Assembly: GCA_002773095.1 (NCBI GenBank)
Contig: PFCG01000030.1
Span: 1 to 35,025 of the forward strand
DNA: 35,025 nt
Origin: Candidatus Moranbacteria bacterium CG10_big_fil_rev_8_21_14_0_10_35_21
GTDB taxonomy: Bacteria; Patescibacteriota; Minisyncoccia; Moranbacterales; UBA2206
Direction: 5' to 3'
Below the pieces are notes generated by a model, which was given only the letters and a program-made list of their open reading frames with translations, searched no databases and was not told the origin of the DNA. Positions 1 through 10,567 of this stretch are shown piece after piece (within the stretch, counting starts at the first letter, position 1; every line of letters begins with the position of its first letter). The translations under genes and the position numbers were made by a program.

Positions 1-288
1 AGAAAAAGGGTCGCGCGAAAAATTAAAGAATTGAAAAGAAAATTGTTTTGCTTTGCTCGCCGAGTTTCGGCGGGCGGAAACGCTAGGGTGGGGTTTCAAA
101 TCATTCGAGCGATTTTCGCTCGAAAAAGGTTCGAGCTTCGTTCAGCAATTGCGACCAATCAAAAATAAAAATAAAATGTAGCGACCGAATCTCTATGAAA
201 AATATTTTTGAAATAAGTGAAGGATAGAATTGTATTTTTAATAGGACTATAAAAATTTTTTAATATTAATAAACTAATCAAAAAACAT

Positions 289-651
289 ATGTTTAATGAA
301 AAAATTGTAGATTTGGCGAAAAGTAATTCTAATTTTCGTCAGGTTCTCAAAACCGGTAAAAACTCCCAAGTAGTGGTTATGAGTATTCCAGCCGGAGGCG
401 AAATCGGAATGGAAACCCACGATACAGTGGATCAAATTTTGGTTTTTGTGGAAGGCGAAGGAAAAGCGATTCTAGGAACCGAAGAGTCAGTAGTTGGTCC
501 AGAAATGCTTACTTATGTTCTGGCTGGGACTAAGCATAATTTTATTAACACCGGCGCTGGTGATTTGAAATTATATACTATTTATTCTCCACCTCAACAT
601 GCAGATGGCACTATCCATAAAACTAAGGAAGAAGCTGACGCAGCTGAATAA
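289..651 (+). CDS. Cupin-domain protein
   Basis: 120-aa ORF; cupin-like pattern (PAGGEIGMETHDTVDQILVFVEGEGKAIL ... VLAGTKHNFINTG). Confidence 0.85.
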   Translation: MFNEKIVDLAKSNSNFRQVLKTGKNSQVVVMSIPAGGEIGMETHDTVDQILVFVEGEGKAILGTEESVVGPEMLTYVLAGTKHNFINTGAGDLKLYTIYSPPQHADGTIHKTKEEADAAE

Positions 652-658
652 AATAAAA

Positions 659-689
659 AAATCCCCTAAGTATTCAGGGGATTTTTTTT
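659..689. terminator. Bidirectional rho-independent terminator between cupin gene and rpmB
   Basis: ATCCCCT-aagtattc-AGGGGAT hairpin followed by T8, A-rich on the other side; lies between convergent genes. Confidence 0.8.
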
Positions 690-861
690 ATTTCGTTTTG
701 GACAAGGTTTTGATACAACGAGCGCAAACTTTTTTATTTTGCCCGTCAATTTTTTTTGCTTGTAAGTTGATGCTAAACTTTCTTAGCGTGGCAATATTAG
801 AATGACTTCTTTTGTTTCCCGATTTGGCTCCCCGTTGGCAAATATCACAAACTTTACTCAT
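688..861 (-). CDS. rpmB: 50S ribosomal protein bL28 (57 aa, absent from the supplied ORF track)
   Basis: Reverse-strand translation MSKVCDICQRGAKSGNKRSHSNIATLRKFSINLQAKKIDGQNKKVCARCIKTLSKTK; CxxC...CxxC zinc-type L28 pattern. Confidence 0.9.
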   Translation of the reverse strand: MSKVCDICQRGAKSGNKRSHSNIATLRKFSINLQAKKIDGQNKKVCARCIKTLSKTK

Positions 862-958
862 AGTATTTTTCTAAACCATTGATTTATTATATGGTTCAGG
901 CTATCATAGGCGTAAAGTTCTGGCAAGAGATAATTAATTATTTAAAGAAAAAAATAAA

Positions 959-1654
959 ATGCTTAGCGTCGCAGTTTTAATTTTCTTCTATGTAATCATT
1001 CTACTTTATTCTGTTATTATTCATGAAGTAGCTCACGGAGTGGCGGCTTTGTGGCTGGGCGATCCGACGGCTAAATATGCTGGACGTCTGACGGCTGATC
1101 CACGAAAGCACGTTGATCCCTGGATGACCGTAGCTGTGCCTATTTTAATGTTAATTTTAAGTGGAGGACGTTTTGCTTTTAGTGTAGCCAAGCCAGTACC
1201 CTATAATCCATATAATTTAAAAAATCAAAGATGGGGACCGACATTGGTGGCCTTGGCTGGTCCGCTTTCCAATATTTTGTTAGCTTTAATTTTTGCGATG
1301 GCTGGGAAATTCATTGGGATAACTGCGGCAGCTAAGATAGATATTATTTCCAATTTTAATAACTGGAGCGATGTGTCAACAGTTATCTCGGGATCCTTAG
1401 GTTCGATTTTTTTTGAACTTTTTGTGATTATAATATTTTGGAATGTTCTTCTAGCTTTCTTTAATCTGATTCCTTTTCCTCCGCTGGATGGATCAAAACT
1501 GCTGTTAGCTTTTTTGCCAATAAAAACTCAAACAGTGGCTTTTTTAGAACAATTTGGTTTTTTTCCTTTGATAATTTTTATTCTCTTTTTTTCTGGTCCA
1601 TTAGGTGCTCTACTGAATTTTGTATTAGGAATTTTTCTGGGGATAACTATTTAA
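959..1654 (+). CDS. Site-2 protease family (M50) membrane metalloprotease
   Basis: HEVAH zinc motif in a hydrophobic helix; downstream NLIPFPPLDGSK motif (NxxPxxxLDG). Confidence 0.9.
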   Translation: MLSVAVLIFFYVIILLYSVIIHEVAHGVAALWLGDPTAKYAGRLTADPRKHVDPWMTVAVPILMLILSGGRFAFSVAKPVPYNPYNLKNQRWGPTLVALAGPLSNILLALIFAMAGKFIGITAAAKIDIISNFNNWSDVSTVISGSLGSIFFELFVIIIFWNVLLAFFNLIPFPPLDGSKLLLAFLPIKTQTVAFLEQFGFFPLIIFILFFSGPLGALLNFVLGIFLGITI

Positions 1655-1682
1655 AAAACAGACTTCTTCAACCCTACCCCTG

Positions 1683-1711
1683 TTGACATATTCTCGTTTA
1701 TTGTTTACTAT
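1683..1711 (+). promoter_or_regulatory. Predicted sigma70-type promoter of the str operon
   Basis: TTGACA, 17-nt spacer, TACTAT; about 220 nt upstream of rpsL. Confidence 0.6.
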
Positions 1712-1739
1712 TGAACCTGCTAGTCGTCTAGCGACCCGT

Positions 1740-1843
1740 CTGCAATGCTTTGTTTTATAATAACTTGCTAAGTGAAGGGCTTAATGAGTTTGAAGAAATA
1801 AGTTTGAAGATTATAAAACATTACAAAGCGGGCAGGTTTTTTT
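1740..1843 (+). promoter_or_regulatory. Long imperfect hairpin ending in a T tract; candidate attenuator or structured leader of rpsL
   Basis: CTGCAATGCTTTGTTTTATAAT (1740-1761) pairs imperfectly with ATTATAAAACATTACAAAGCGGGCAG (1810-1835), followed by T7. Confidence 0.5.
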
Positions 1844-1879
1844 AATACTTATATAAAATAATTAATTAAAATTTAACTG

Positions 1880-1941
1880 TGAATTGGTGCGAGACGCTTA
1901 TTTTGTAGCTACTCGCTTCGCTCACAGACAAAAATAGCGTG
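1880..1941 (+). repeat. Interspersed repeat family B, copy 1; 3' arm contains the rpsL GTG start
   Basis: gtgaattggtgcgagacgcttattttgtagctactcgcttcgctcacagacaaaaatagcgtg; near-identical segments at 29980 and 30427. Confidence 0.75.
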
Positions 1942-2358
1942 CCAACTATTAATCAATTGAAAAGAAACCCAAGAAAAAGAGTTAAGGGAAAAACTAAATC
2001 CCCAGCTTTTAAGAATGTTTTTAATACTTTGAAAAACCGACCAGTCAGCTCCAATAGTCCTTTCAAACGAGGAGTTTGTTTGAAAGTGAGTACCACTACT
2101 CCTAAAAAACCGAATTCAGCTTTGCGAAAAATCGCTCGAGTGAGATTGACTAACGGAATGGAAGTAACTGCTTACATCCCTGGTATTGGGCATAATTTAC
2201 AAGAACATTCCATCGTAGTGATTAGAGGCGGAAGGGTAAAGGATCTTCCAGGTGTGCGTTATCATATTGTGCGAGGAGTGTTGGATACGGCTGGAACTGC
2301 CAATCGTAAACAGGGCAGAAGCAAATATGGAGCTAAAAAAGAAAAATCCAAGGAATAA
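1939..2358 (+). CDS. rpsL: 30S ribosomal protein uS12 (GTG start)
   Basis: MPTINQL...[36 protein letters not shown]. Confidence 0.97.
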   Translation: MPTINQLKRNPRKRVKGKTKSPAFKNVFNTLKNRPVSSNSPFKRGVCLKVSTTTPKKPNSALRKIARVRLTNGMEVTAYIPGIGHNLQEHSIVVIRGGRVKDLPGVRYHIVRGVLDTAGTANRKQGRSKYGAKKEKSKE

Positions 2359-2378
2359 TTTAATTAGACAAAAATTGT

Positions 2379-2846
2379 ATGCCGAGAAGAAAAAGAGTCT
2401 ATGATAAAAGACTAAAACCCGACAGTCGTTATGGGAGTGTTGTGGTGAGCAAATTAATTAGTGCCTTGATGCAAGAAGGTAAAAGATCAGTGGCAGAAAA
2501 ATTAGTTTATGATTGCTTTGATATTATTAAAGAAACCACTCAAAAAGGTGGCTTGAATGTTTTTGAGCAAGCGCTTAAAAATGTTTCCCCTTTAGTGGAA
2601 TTAAAATCTCGTCGAGTAGGAGGGGCTAATTATCAAATCCCAATTCCAGTAACTGGCGATCGCCGAACAGCGCTGGCTATTCGTTGGATTAAAGATGGAA
2701 CTCAATCAAAAAAAGGAAAAAGAATGGCGGAAAAATTAGCGGCTGAATTAATAGATGCTTCTAATAAAACTGGAGTAGCTATGAAGAAAAGAGACGATGT
2801 GCACCGCATGGCAGACGCCAATAAGGCCTTTGCCCATTTCGCTTAA
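2379..2846 (+). CDS. rpsG: 30S ribosomal protein uS7
   Basis: [27 protein letters not shown]; classic S7 family. Confidence 0.97.
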   Translation: MPRRKRVYDKRLKPDSRYGSVVVSKLISALMQEGKRSVAEKLVYDCFDIIKETTQKGGLNVFEQALKNVSPLVELKSRRVGGANYQIPIPVTGDRRTALAIRWIKDGTQSKKGKRMAEKLAAELIDASNKTGVAMKKRDDVHRMADANKAFAHFA

Positions 2847-2910
2847 TATCTACAAAATACGAACATTTACGAAATTACGAATATATTTTGACTTTTTATT
2901 TTATTTATTT

Positions 2911-5001
2911 ATGGCCAGACAATATCCCATCGAAAAATATCGCAATATTGGAATTATTGCTCATATAGACGCCGGTAAAACAACTACTACCGAGCGAGTT
3001 TTGTTTTATACTGGAATTACCCATAAAATTGGAGAAGTGCATGAAGGAGAGGCCACTATGGATTGGATGGAACAAGAAAAAGAAAGAGGTATCACTATTA
3101 CCAGTGCAGCTACAACTTGTTTTTGGAAAGATCATCAGATAAATATTATTGATACTCCTGGTCATGTTGATTTCACAGTGGAAGTGGAAAGATCTTTGCG
3201 AGTTTTGGATGGTGGGGTGGTAGTTTTTGATGGAAAAGAAGGAGTAGAACCGCAGTCTGAAACAGTTTGGCGTCAAGCGGATAAATATAATGTTCCTAGA
3301 GTTTGTTTTATTAATAAAATTGACAAAGAAGGAGCTGATTTCTATTTTGCTCTAAAAACTATTTGGGATCGCTTAACTCCTAATGCAGTAGCGGTGCAGT
3401 TGCCTATTGGAGAAAGAGGTGATTTTCGAGGGGTTATTGATTTGATGAAAATGAAAGCCTATTCCTTTGAAGGCTCAATGGGAGAAAAAGTAATTGAAGA
3501 AGAAATTCCTGCCGATCTTTTGGATAAAGCCAAAGAGTGGAGAGAAAAAATGGTAGAGAAAATTTCTGAAACCGATGAGAAATTAATTGAAAAATATTTA
3601 AACGGAGAAGAAATTTCCATAGAAGAATTGAAAGCGGCGTTGAGAAAGGGAGTAATCGCAGTAACTTTAATTCCGGTTTTTGTGGGAACTGCTTTGCGCA
3701 ACAAAGGAGTGCAATTGGTTTTGGATGCAGTGATTAATTATTTACCATCACCTTTAGATGTGCCACCTATGAAAGGGACGGACCCAGAAAATGAAGAAAA
3801 AGAAATTAAAATTGTGAATGATGATAACGGTTCTTTTGTGGCATTAGCTTTTAAAGTGGCTACGGATCCTTTTGTTGGTCAATTAACGTTTTTTAGAGTT
3901 TATTCCGGAGTACTTAAAGCTGGATCCTATGTTTTAAATTCAACTAAAAATCAAAAAGAAAGAATCGGACGAATTTTAAGAATGCATGCCAATCACCGAG
4001 AAGAAGTGGAAGAAATATATTCTGGAGGGATTGGAGCTTTGGTGGGAATGAAAAATACTACTACTGGAGATACTCTTTGCGATGAAAATAAACCAGTACT
4101 TTTGGAATCAATTAATTTTCCGGAACCAGTTATTTCCATTGCCATTGAACCAAAAACTAAAGCTGATCAAGAAAAGATGGGCTTGGCTTTACGAAAGTTA
4201 GCCGAGGAAGATCCAACTTTTAAAGTGAGATCAGATGAAGAAACTGGTCAGGTAATTATTTCTGGTATGGGAGAACTACATTTGGATATTTTGGTGGATC
4301 GCATGAAAAGAGAATTTAAAGTGGAAGCTAATATCGGTCAGCCTCAGGTAGCTTATCGTGAAACGATTAAGACTATGGCTGAAGCAGAAGGAAAATACAT
4401 CAAACAATCAGGAGGTCGTGGACAATATGGACATGTTTGGTTGAAAGTAGAACCCCAAGAAAAAGGCAAAGGGTTTGAATTTGTGAACGAAATTAAAGGG
4501 GGAGCTATTCCACAAGAATATATTGCTCCAGTAGGGAAAGGAGCTAAAGAAGCTATGGATAAGGGAGTTTTGGCTGGTTATCCAATGGTAGATATTAAAG
4601 TTACTCTTTATGATGGGTCATATCATGATGTGGATTCTTCTGAAGCGGCTTTTAAAATTGCTGGTTCTATTGGTTTTAAAGAAGCGGTGAGAAGGGCGAA
4701 TCCTTTTATTTTGGAACCAGTAATGAAAGTGAATGTAATCACGCCGGAAAAATTTATGGGAGATGTCGTGGGAGACCTAAACTCCAAGCGGGGAATTATT
4801 AAAGAAATGAATGATAGAGGAGAAGGTTCTGCTCGGGTTAAATTAATTGATGCAGAAGTTCCTCTTTCAGCTATGTTTGGTTATGCTACTCAACTACGAT
4901 CTATGACTCAAGGACGAGCTAACTATGCTATGGAATTTGGATATTATAGCGAAGTACCAAAAAGTATTTCTGAAAAAATAATTAGCGGAGAAGTTAAATA
5001 A
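2911..5001 (+). CDS. fusA: Elongation factor G; start trimmed from 2797 to ATG at 2911
   Basis: [35 protein letters not shown]; upstream part of the ORF is the rpsG overlap and spacer. Confidence 0.97.
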   Translation: MARQYPIEKYRNIGIIAHIDAGKTTTTERVLFYTGITHKIGEVHEGEATMDWMEQEKERGITITSAATTCFWKDHQINIIDTPGHVDFTVEVERSLRVLDGGVVVFDGKEGVEPQSETVWRQADKYNVPRVCFINKIDKEGADFYFALKTIWDRLTPNAVAVQLPIGERGDFRGVIDLMKMKAYSFEGSMGEKVIEEEIPADLLDKAKEWREKMVEKISETDEKLIEKYLNGEEISIEELKAALRKGVIAVTLIPVFVGTALRNKGVQLVLDAVINYLPSPLDVPPMKGTDPENEEKEIKIVNDDNGSFVALAFKVATDPFVGQLTFFRVYSGVLKAGSYVLNSTKNQKERIGRILRMHANHREEVEEIYSGGIGALVGMKNTTTGDTLCDENKPVLLESINFPEPVISIAIEPKTKADQEKMGLALRKLAEEDPTFKVRSDEETGQVIISGMGELHLDILVDRMKREFKVEANIGQPQVAYRETIKTMAEAEGKYIKQSGGRGQYGHVWLKVEPQEKGKGFEFVNEIKGGAIPQEYIAPVGKGAKEAMDKGVLAGYPMVDIKVTLYDGSYHDVDSSEAAFKIAGSIGFKEAVRRANPFILEPVMKVNVITPEKFMGDVVGDLNSKRGIIKEMNDRGEGSARVKLIDAEVPLSAMFGYATQLRSMTQGRANYAMEFGYYSEVPKSISEKIISGEVK

Positions 5002-5003
5002 AT

Positions 5004-5282
5004 ATGATATTGGAAAAAAAACTAAAAGAAGCCCTGGATCTTTTGGGAGGAAAAGCAGTTGTTTTTGATAGTAATGAATGCTATATTTTCTTGACTTTGA
5101 AAGAATTTCGTAAAATAAAAAAAGAAGGCATCGAAGGCTTGACAAAGCAAGAATTGATTGATAAGATTAACAATGATATTGCTGCTTGGAAGATTTCTCA
5201 AGAACAGGAACAAGTGGATCAAATTGATGCCGAAGCTCTGTCTGAAGATCAGGAAGAAGAGATAAAGTATGAAAGGAGTTAG
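5004..5282 (+). CDS. Conserved-position hypothetical small acidic protein between fusA and tuf
   Basis: 92-aa ORF starting 3 nt after the fusA stop; no family recognised. Confidence 0.6.
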   Translation: MILEKKLKEALDLLGGKAVVFDSNECYIFLTLKEFRKIKKEGIEGLTKQELIDKINNDIAAWKISQEQEQVDQIDAEALSEDQEEEIKYERS

Positions 5283-5456
5283 TTATCCACAATAAAAATA
5301 CTTGGCTCTTGCCAAAAAAAACAATTTGTAGTAGAATAATTTTTGTATAAACAAATTAAATAATAAATCACAAATCGTGATAATTTGTGCTTTGGTTAGC
5401 TTTTTTAGTTAAAAATAATTAAGCTTCAATAGCCTAAATTGAAACGACAAAAAAAT

Positions 5457-6650
5457 ATGGCAGCAGAACAATTTGACAGATCAAAACTTCATGTTAACGT
5501 CGGTACTATCGGCCACGTTGATCATGGAAAAACAACTTTAACTGCAGCAATTCTGCATGTTTTAAGTTTTAGTGGAAAAGCTAAGGAAAAAGGAGTGGAT
5601 GAAATAGATAAGGCTCCAGAAGAAAGAGAGCGCGGGATTACTATTGCCACTGCTCATTGTGAATATGAAACAGATAAGCGTCATTATGCCCATGTAGATT
5701 GTCCGGGACATGCTGACTATATTAAAAATATGATTACTGGAGCTGCCCAAATGGATGGAGCAGTTTTAGTGGTGGCGGCTACTGATGGACCGATGCCACA
5801 AACTCGTGAACATATTCTTTTAGCTAAACAAGTAGGTGTTCCAGAAATAGTGGTTTTTCTAAATAAAGTTGATATGGTAGATGATCCAGAGTTGATAGAT
5901 TTAGTAGAAGAAGAAGTACGTGAGCTTTTGACTAAATATGAATTTGATGGAGAAAATGCTGTTATTATTAGAGGTTCTGCTCTAAAAGCGCTAGAATCTA
6001 AATCAGATAAGGAAGAAGCAGCTAAGCCGATTTTAGATTTAATGGAAGCCTTGGATACTAAAATTCCTGAACCAATAAGAGACATAGATAAACCTTTTCT
6101 AATGCCAATTGAAGATATTTTCTCAATTGAAGGACGAGGAACAGTGGTTACTGGAAGAATCGAAAGAGGAATAGTTAATATTAATGATGAGATTGAAATT
6201 GTTGGTCTGAAAGCAACTCAAAAAACCATTGTTACTGGAATTGAAATGTTTAACAAATCTTTGGATCGTGGACAAGCAGGAGATAATGCTGGTGTTCTCT
6301 TAAGAGGAACCAAAAAGGAAGATGTTGAAAGAGGTCAAGTTTTAGCTAAACCAGGATCTATTACTCCTCATACTGAATTTGAAAGTGAAGTTTATATTTT
6401 AACCAAAGAAGAAGGCGGACGCCATACTCCTTTTTTCAAGGGTTATAAACCGCAATTTTATGTTAGAACTACTGATGTAACTGGAGAAGTTACTTTACTG
6501 GAAGGAACTGAAATGGTTATGCCTGGGGACACAGTTAACTTTGTAGTTAAGCTAGTAGCTCCAGTAGCCATGGAAGAAGGAATGAAGTTTGCCATCCGTG
6601 AAGGAGGCAAAACTGTCGGAGCCGGAGTGGTTACAAAAATTGTAAAATAA
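5457..6650 (+). CDS. tuf: Elongation factor Tu; start at ATG 5457
   Basis: [32 protein letters not shown]. Confidence 0.97.
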   Translation: MAAEQFDRSKLHVNVGTIGHVDHGKTTLTAAILHVLSFSGKAKEKGVDEIDKAPEERERGITIATAHCEYETDKRHYAHVDCPGHADYIKNMITGAAQMDGAVLVVAATDGPMPQTREHILLAKQVGVPEIVVFLNKVDMVDDPELIDLVEEEVRELLTKYEFDGENAVIIRGSALKALESKSDKEEAAKPILDLMEALDTKIPEPIRDIDKPFLMPIEDIFSIEGRGTVVTGRIERGIVNINDEIEIVGLKATQKTIVTGIEMFNKSLDRGQAGDNAGVLLRGTKKEDVERGQVLAKPGSITPHTEFESEVYILTKEEGGRHTPFFKGYKPQFYVRTTDVTGEVTLLEGTEMVMPGDTVNFVVKLVAPVAMEEGMKFAIREGGKTVGAGVVTKIVK

Positions 6651-6661
6651 GTTTATTCTTT

Positions 6662-6692
6662 GCCCAGCTCTTTTCCAAGGGCTGGGTTTTAG
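6662..6692 (+). terminator. Probable terminator or attenuator after tuf
   Basis: GCCCAGC-loop-GCTGGGT followed by a short T run. Confidence 0.5.
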
Positions 6693-6757
6693 AGGGAATT
6701 TATAAGTCAACTCTCTCGACCGTTGTATGAATAATTAATATTCATTAAAAACTAATA

Positions 6758-7081
6758 ATGAAAAAGGAAGAAGAAGTAAAATCTAGAGTAAGAATAAAAA
6801 TCAAGGCCTATGATCATAAGATAATTGATCAAACTGCCAAGCAGATTGTAGAGACAGCTGAGAGAAATGGTGCCAATATTACCGGTCCAGTTCCTTTGCC
6901 AACAGAAATTAAGAAGTTTACTGTTAATAAATCTACTTTTGTGCACAAAGATGCGCGCGACCAATATGAGATGCGTATGCATAAAAGATTGATTGATATT
7001 TGGAGTCCATCTCCTAAGACCATTGATAGTTTGACTAATCTTGATTTGCCAGCTGGAGTAGATATAGAAATAAAAATGTAG
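6758..7081 (+). CDS. rpsJ: 30S ribosomal protein uS10
   Basis: [50 protein letters not shown]. Confidence 0.97.
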   Translation: MKKEEEVKSRVRIKIKAYDHKIIDQTAKQIVETAERNGANITGPVPLPTEIKKFTVNKSTFVHKDARDQYEMRMHKRLIDIWSPSPKTIDSLTNLDLPAGVDIEIKM

Positions 7082-7221
7082 TTTATCTAGTTAAAGTCCC
7101 GCTAAATAAATAAGCGTGGATACTCAACTAGCCATAGTAAATCGGGTAATCACTAGCCCATAAATTTTACTGGCTTGTGGATGCTCGATTTTTTAATTCT
7201 CTAAAAATGTAAAGAAGATCA

Positions 7222-7797
7222 ATGAGTAGATTTGCATTAGGAAAAAAAGTAGGAATGACTACTATATATGATGAAAAAGAAGGAGTGTTAAATATAACGC
7301 TAGTTGAATGTTTTTCTAAAGTGAATTTAATTCGGACTATGGAAAAGGATGGATATGAAGCAGTAAGATTAGAAATTGAAAAAACTAAAAATAAAAAACT
7401 TATTCGTGAATTTAGAATGGAAGGAAAATCAGAAATGAAAGTGGGAGACATCATAAAAGCTGAAAATTTTTCAATTGGAGAATTGACTAAAGTAAGTGGT
7501 ATAACTAAAGGGAAAGGTTTTCAAGGAGTAGTTAAAGGGCATGGGTTTAAAGGTTCACCGAAATCCCATGGACATAAACATGATTTGCGAGCGCCTGGAT
7601 CGATTGGATCGGGATTTCCAGAACATGTAATAAAAGGCAAAAGAATGGCAGGGAGAATGGGCGGAGGACGATCAACTGCAAAGAATATTAAGATTGTTTT
7701 TGTTGATAAAGAAAAAAATCTAATTGGATTTCAAGGTGCTATTCCCGGCATTCCCGGAAATATTATAGAAATAGCAAAAATGGAAGAGAAAAAATAA
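7222..7797 (+). CDS. rplC: 50S ribosomal protein uL3
   Basis: GKKVGMTTIYDEKEGVLN...GHGFKGSPKSHGHKHDLRAPGSIGSG. Confidence 0.96.
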   Translation: MSRFALGKKVGMTTIYDEKEGVLNITLVECFSKVNLIRTMEKDGYEAVRLEIEKTKNKKLIREFRMEGKSEMKVGDIIKAENFSIGELTKVSGITKGKGFQGVVKGHGFKGSPKSHGHKHDLRAPGSIGSGFPEHVIKGKRMAGRMGGGRSTAKNIKIVFVDKEKNLIGFQGAIPGIPGNIIEIAKMEEKK

Positions 7798-7806
7798 TTT
7801 TAGAAA

Positions 7807-8436
7807 ATGGCCAAAATTACAATCTACAATTTAGAAGGAAAAAAAGTAGAAGATCTTGAATTAAATGATTCTGTTTTTGCCTTGCCGATTAGTGATGATA
7901 TTTTACATCAAGTATATGTAGCTCAGGCCAGTAATCAACGTCAAGTCTTAGCTCACACTAAAAATAGAGGAGAACGAGCTGGATCAGGGATCAAGCCTTG
8001 GAGACAGAAGGGAACAGGCCGAGCACGAGTAGGATCAGTAAGAAGTCCTATTTGGAGAAAGGGAGGCGTAACTTTTGGTCCTACTAAAGATAGAAATTTT
8101 AAAAAGAAAATTAATAGAAAAGTTAACACGCAAGCTATAAAATTAGCGTTAAGTGGAAAGCTTAGAGATCAGGAGATTTTTGTAATAGATAAAATGGAAA
8201 TTCCTGAAAGAAAAACCAAAACAGCGGTTTTGGCGATGAAAAATATGAAAATAAAAGGAAATACCTTGGTAGTTTTTTCTCAAGCAGAAAAAGCCAATGC
8301 TGTAGCAACTCAGAATATTCCGAAAGTTACTAATATTCCGGTAAGTCAATTGAATGTATTGGATATTTTGAATAATAAAAATTTACTTTTATCAAAGGAT
8401 TCAATTAAATATTTGGAAGAAAAGTACGGTAAATAA
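7807..8436 (+). CDS. rplD: 50S ribosomal protein uL4
   Basis: KNRGERAGSGIKPWRQKGTGRARVGSVRSPIWRKGGVTFGP. Confidence 0.96.
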   Translation: MAKITIYNLEGKKVEDLELNDSVFALPISDDILHQVYVAQASNQRQVLAHTKNRGERAGSGIKPWRQKGTGRARVGSVRSPIWRKGGVTFGPTKDRNFKKKINRKVNTQAIKLALSGKLRDQEIFVIDKMEIPERKTKTAVLAMKNMKIKGNTLVVFSQAEKANAVATQNIPKVTNIPVSQLNVLDILNNKNLLLSKDSIKYLEEKYGK

Positions 8437-8441
8437 AAAAT

Positions 8442-8783
8442 ATGGAAAAAGCAATTGCTAAAAAAGAGAATAAAGAAAAACAAATTATCGGAAATGTTGA
8501 TTTCGGAATTTTAGTAGAACCTTGGGTTACAGAAGCTTCAACAGCTATGATGGAAATGAATAAATATGTTTTTAAGGTAGCTTCGAGGGCAGAAAAAGGT
8601 AAAATTAAAAGAGCAGTAGAGGGTTTATATAATGTAAAAGTAATAGCAGTGAATACGATTAATATCCCCAAAAAACTTAGAAATTATGGCAATACCCCAG
8701 GATGGAAATCTGGTTTTAAGAAAGCTATTATTACCCTGAAAGAAGGAGATAAAATAGAATTATTTGAAGGCGCAAGTAAATAA
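8442..8783 (+). CDS. rplW: 50S ribosomal protein uL23
   Basis: YVFKVASRAEKGKIKRAVEGLYNVKVIAVNT; position in S10 operon. Confidence 0.95.
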   Translation: MEKAIAKKENKEKQIIGNVDFGILVEPWVTEASTAMMEMNKYVFKVASRAEKGKIKRAVEGLYNVKVIAVNTINIPKKLRNYGNTPGWKSGFKKAIITLKEGDKIELFEGASK

Positions 8784-8788
8784 AAATT

Positions 8789-9622
8789 ATGGCGATTAAA
8801 ATATATAAAAAAAATAATGCTGGAAGAAGAAATATGTCGATTGTTAAATCGGATATTTTGTATTCTGGAAAACCGGAAAAAGGATTAACTGTTGGAATGA
8901 AAAGTAAGGCCGGAAGAAGTGGGGGAAAAATTTCTGTTCGCCATCAAGGAGGCGGACACAAACAACAATATCGAATAATTGATTTTAAACAAACTAAATT
9001 CGGAATTCCAGGTAAGATTGCATCTATTGAAAGAGATCCTGTGCGCAGTGGTTTTATTGCTCTAGTTAATTATCGGGATGGCGAGAAAAAATATATTTTA
9101 GCCAGTGAAGGTATGGTTTCCGGAAAAGAAATTATTTGTGATGAAAACGCTCCAATTAAATTAGGTAATCGAACGAAAGTTAAAAATATACCAACTGGAA
9201 CCATCCTTTGTAATGTGGAACTTTTTCCAGGCAAGGGAGGACAAATTGCTAGATCAGCCGGTTCAGGAGTAGCCTTGAATGCGGTAGATGAATCAGTGGC
9301 TCAATTAAAAATGAGTTCCGGAGAAATTAGGATTGTAGATAAGGAATGCTATGCTACTATTGGACAAGTGAGTAATTTTGAACACAACGCCATTGATATA
9401 GGAAAAGCTGGACGCAGTCGATGGATGGGCCGACGTCCATCAGTAAGAGGCTCAGCTATGAATCCAGTTGATCATCCTCATGGAGGAGGAGAAGGAAGAC
9501 AAGGAATTGGTCTAAAACATCCGAAAACTCCTTGGGGAAAGCCAGCTTTAGGAAAAAAGACCAGAAAAAAGTATAAGTATAGTAATAAGTTTATAATTAA
9601 AAGAAGAGAAAAGAAAAGATAA
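8789..9622 (+). CDS. rplB: 50S ribosomal protein uL2
   Basis: RHQGGGHKQQYRIIDFKQ...MNPVDHPHGGGEGR. Confidence 0.97.
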   Translation: MAIKIYKKNNAGRRNMSIVKSDILYSGKPEKGLTVGMKSKAGRSGGKISVRHQGGGHKQQYRIIDFKQTKFGIPGKIASIERDPVRSGFIALVNYRDGEKKYILASEGMVSGKEIICDENAPIKLGNRTKVKNIPTGTILCNVELFPGKGGQIARSAGSGVALNAVDESVAQLKMSSGEIRIVDKECYATIGQVSNFEHNAIDIGKAGRSRWMGRRPSVRGSAMNPVDHPHGGGEGRQGIGLKHPKTPWGKPALGKKTRKKYKYSNKFIIKRREKKR

Positions 9623-9631
9623 TAAGAAATT

Positions 9632-9976
9632 ATGACTAGAAGTCTAAAAAAAGGTCCCTATGTGGATCAGCGATTAATTAAAAAAATTCAGGACAAAAAA
9701 CCTGAAGACAAGTCACCAATTAAAACTTGGTCTCGGGCTTCGGTTATTTCTCCGGAAATGGTAGGGGTCACCTTTGCAGTGCATAATGGAAAAGATTTTA
9801 TTTCTGTTTATATTACCGAAGAGATGGTGGGACATCGCCTAGGAGAATTTTCCTTAACCAGGAAATTTACTCGGCATGGAGGAAAAATGCAGAAGGAAAT
9901 AGAATTAGCTGATAAACAAAAGGAAATTGATTCATCTAAAGCTGAAAAAGCCGGCGCTGAGTCAGGAAAAAAATAG
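9632..9976 (+). CDS. rpsS: 30S ribosomal protein uS19 with acidic/lysine C-terminal tail
   Basis: [19 protein letters not shown]...[19 protein letters not shown]. Confidence 0.96.
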   Translation: MTRSLKKGPYVDQRLIKKIQDKKPEDKSPIKTWSRASVISPEMVGVTFAVHNGKDFISVYITEEMVGHRLGEFSLTRKFTRHGGKMQKEIELADKQKEIDSSKAEKAGAESGKK

Positions 9977-9992
9977 TAAGTAAATTATCAAA

Positions 9993-10550
9993 ATGAAAGT
10001 TTCAGCCAGATTAAAAAATTTAAGAGTAGCTCCTAGAAAAAGTCGATTGCTTATCGGATTAATTAAAGGTCTAGATATAAGTGACGCGCTTATCCAATTG
10101 GATGATACGGTGAAAAAGAGTAGTGCCCCCATCAAGAAATTATTGGAAAGTGCCATTGCTAATGGAGAAAATAATTTTGGATTGGATAAAAGTAACCTCT
10201 ACGTTTTTGATATGAAAATCCAATCTGGCCCAGTTTTGAAACGTTGGATGCCGAAAGCCTTTGGAAGAGCAGGTAAAATTATGAAAAGAACATCCGTCAT
10301 AGAAATAACTTTAGAGGAAAGAATAGAGGGTAAAGGCAGAAAAACTAAAGAAGAAATTGAAAAAGAAAAGCAAAAAAGAGCCGAAGAAAGAAAAAAGCAA
10401 GAAAAAGAAAGAAGTGCTCAAGAAAAGGAAGAAGAAAAAATCTCTGAAAAAGGAATAAACAAGAAGGTAGAAAAAGATCAGCCAGTTGTCAATCGAAAAA
10501 AAGAAAAATCTGGATGGGGTAGCAAGATATTCAGAAGAAAATCAATGTAA
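9993..10550 (+). CDS. rplV: 50S ribosomal protein uL22 with about 70-residue K/E-rich C-terminal extension
   Basis: RLKNLRVAPRKSRLLIGLIKG core; low-complexity charged tail. Confidence 0.95.
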   Translation: MKVSARLKNLRVAPRKSRLLIGLIKGLDISDALIQLDDTVKKSSAPIKKLLESAIANGENNFGLDKSNLYVFDMKIQSGPVLKRWMPKAFGRAGKIMKRTSVIEITLEERIEGKGRKTKEEIEKEKQKRAEERKKQEKERSAQEKEEEKISEKGINKKVEKDQPVVNRKKEKSGWGSKIFRRKSM

Positions 10551-10567
10551 ATTACGAATACAATATT

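Noticed and set aside
1-288. Hairpin-rich start of window (e.g. TCGAGCG-attttt-CGCTCGA at 105-123) as a functional RNA
   Set aside because: Only simple palindromes at the window edge; not enough context to call a feature.
599-805. Plus-strand 68-aa ORF after the cupin gene
   Set aside because: Overlaps the cupin 3' end, runs through the terminator and is antisense to the clearly recognisable bL28 gene.
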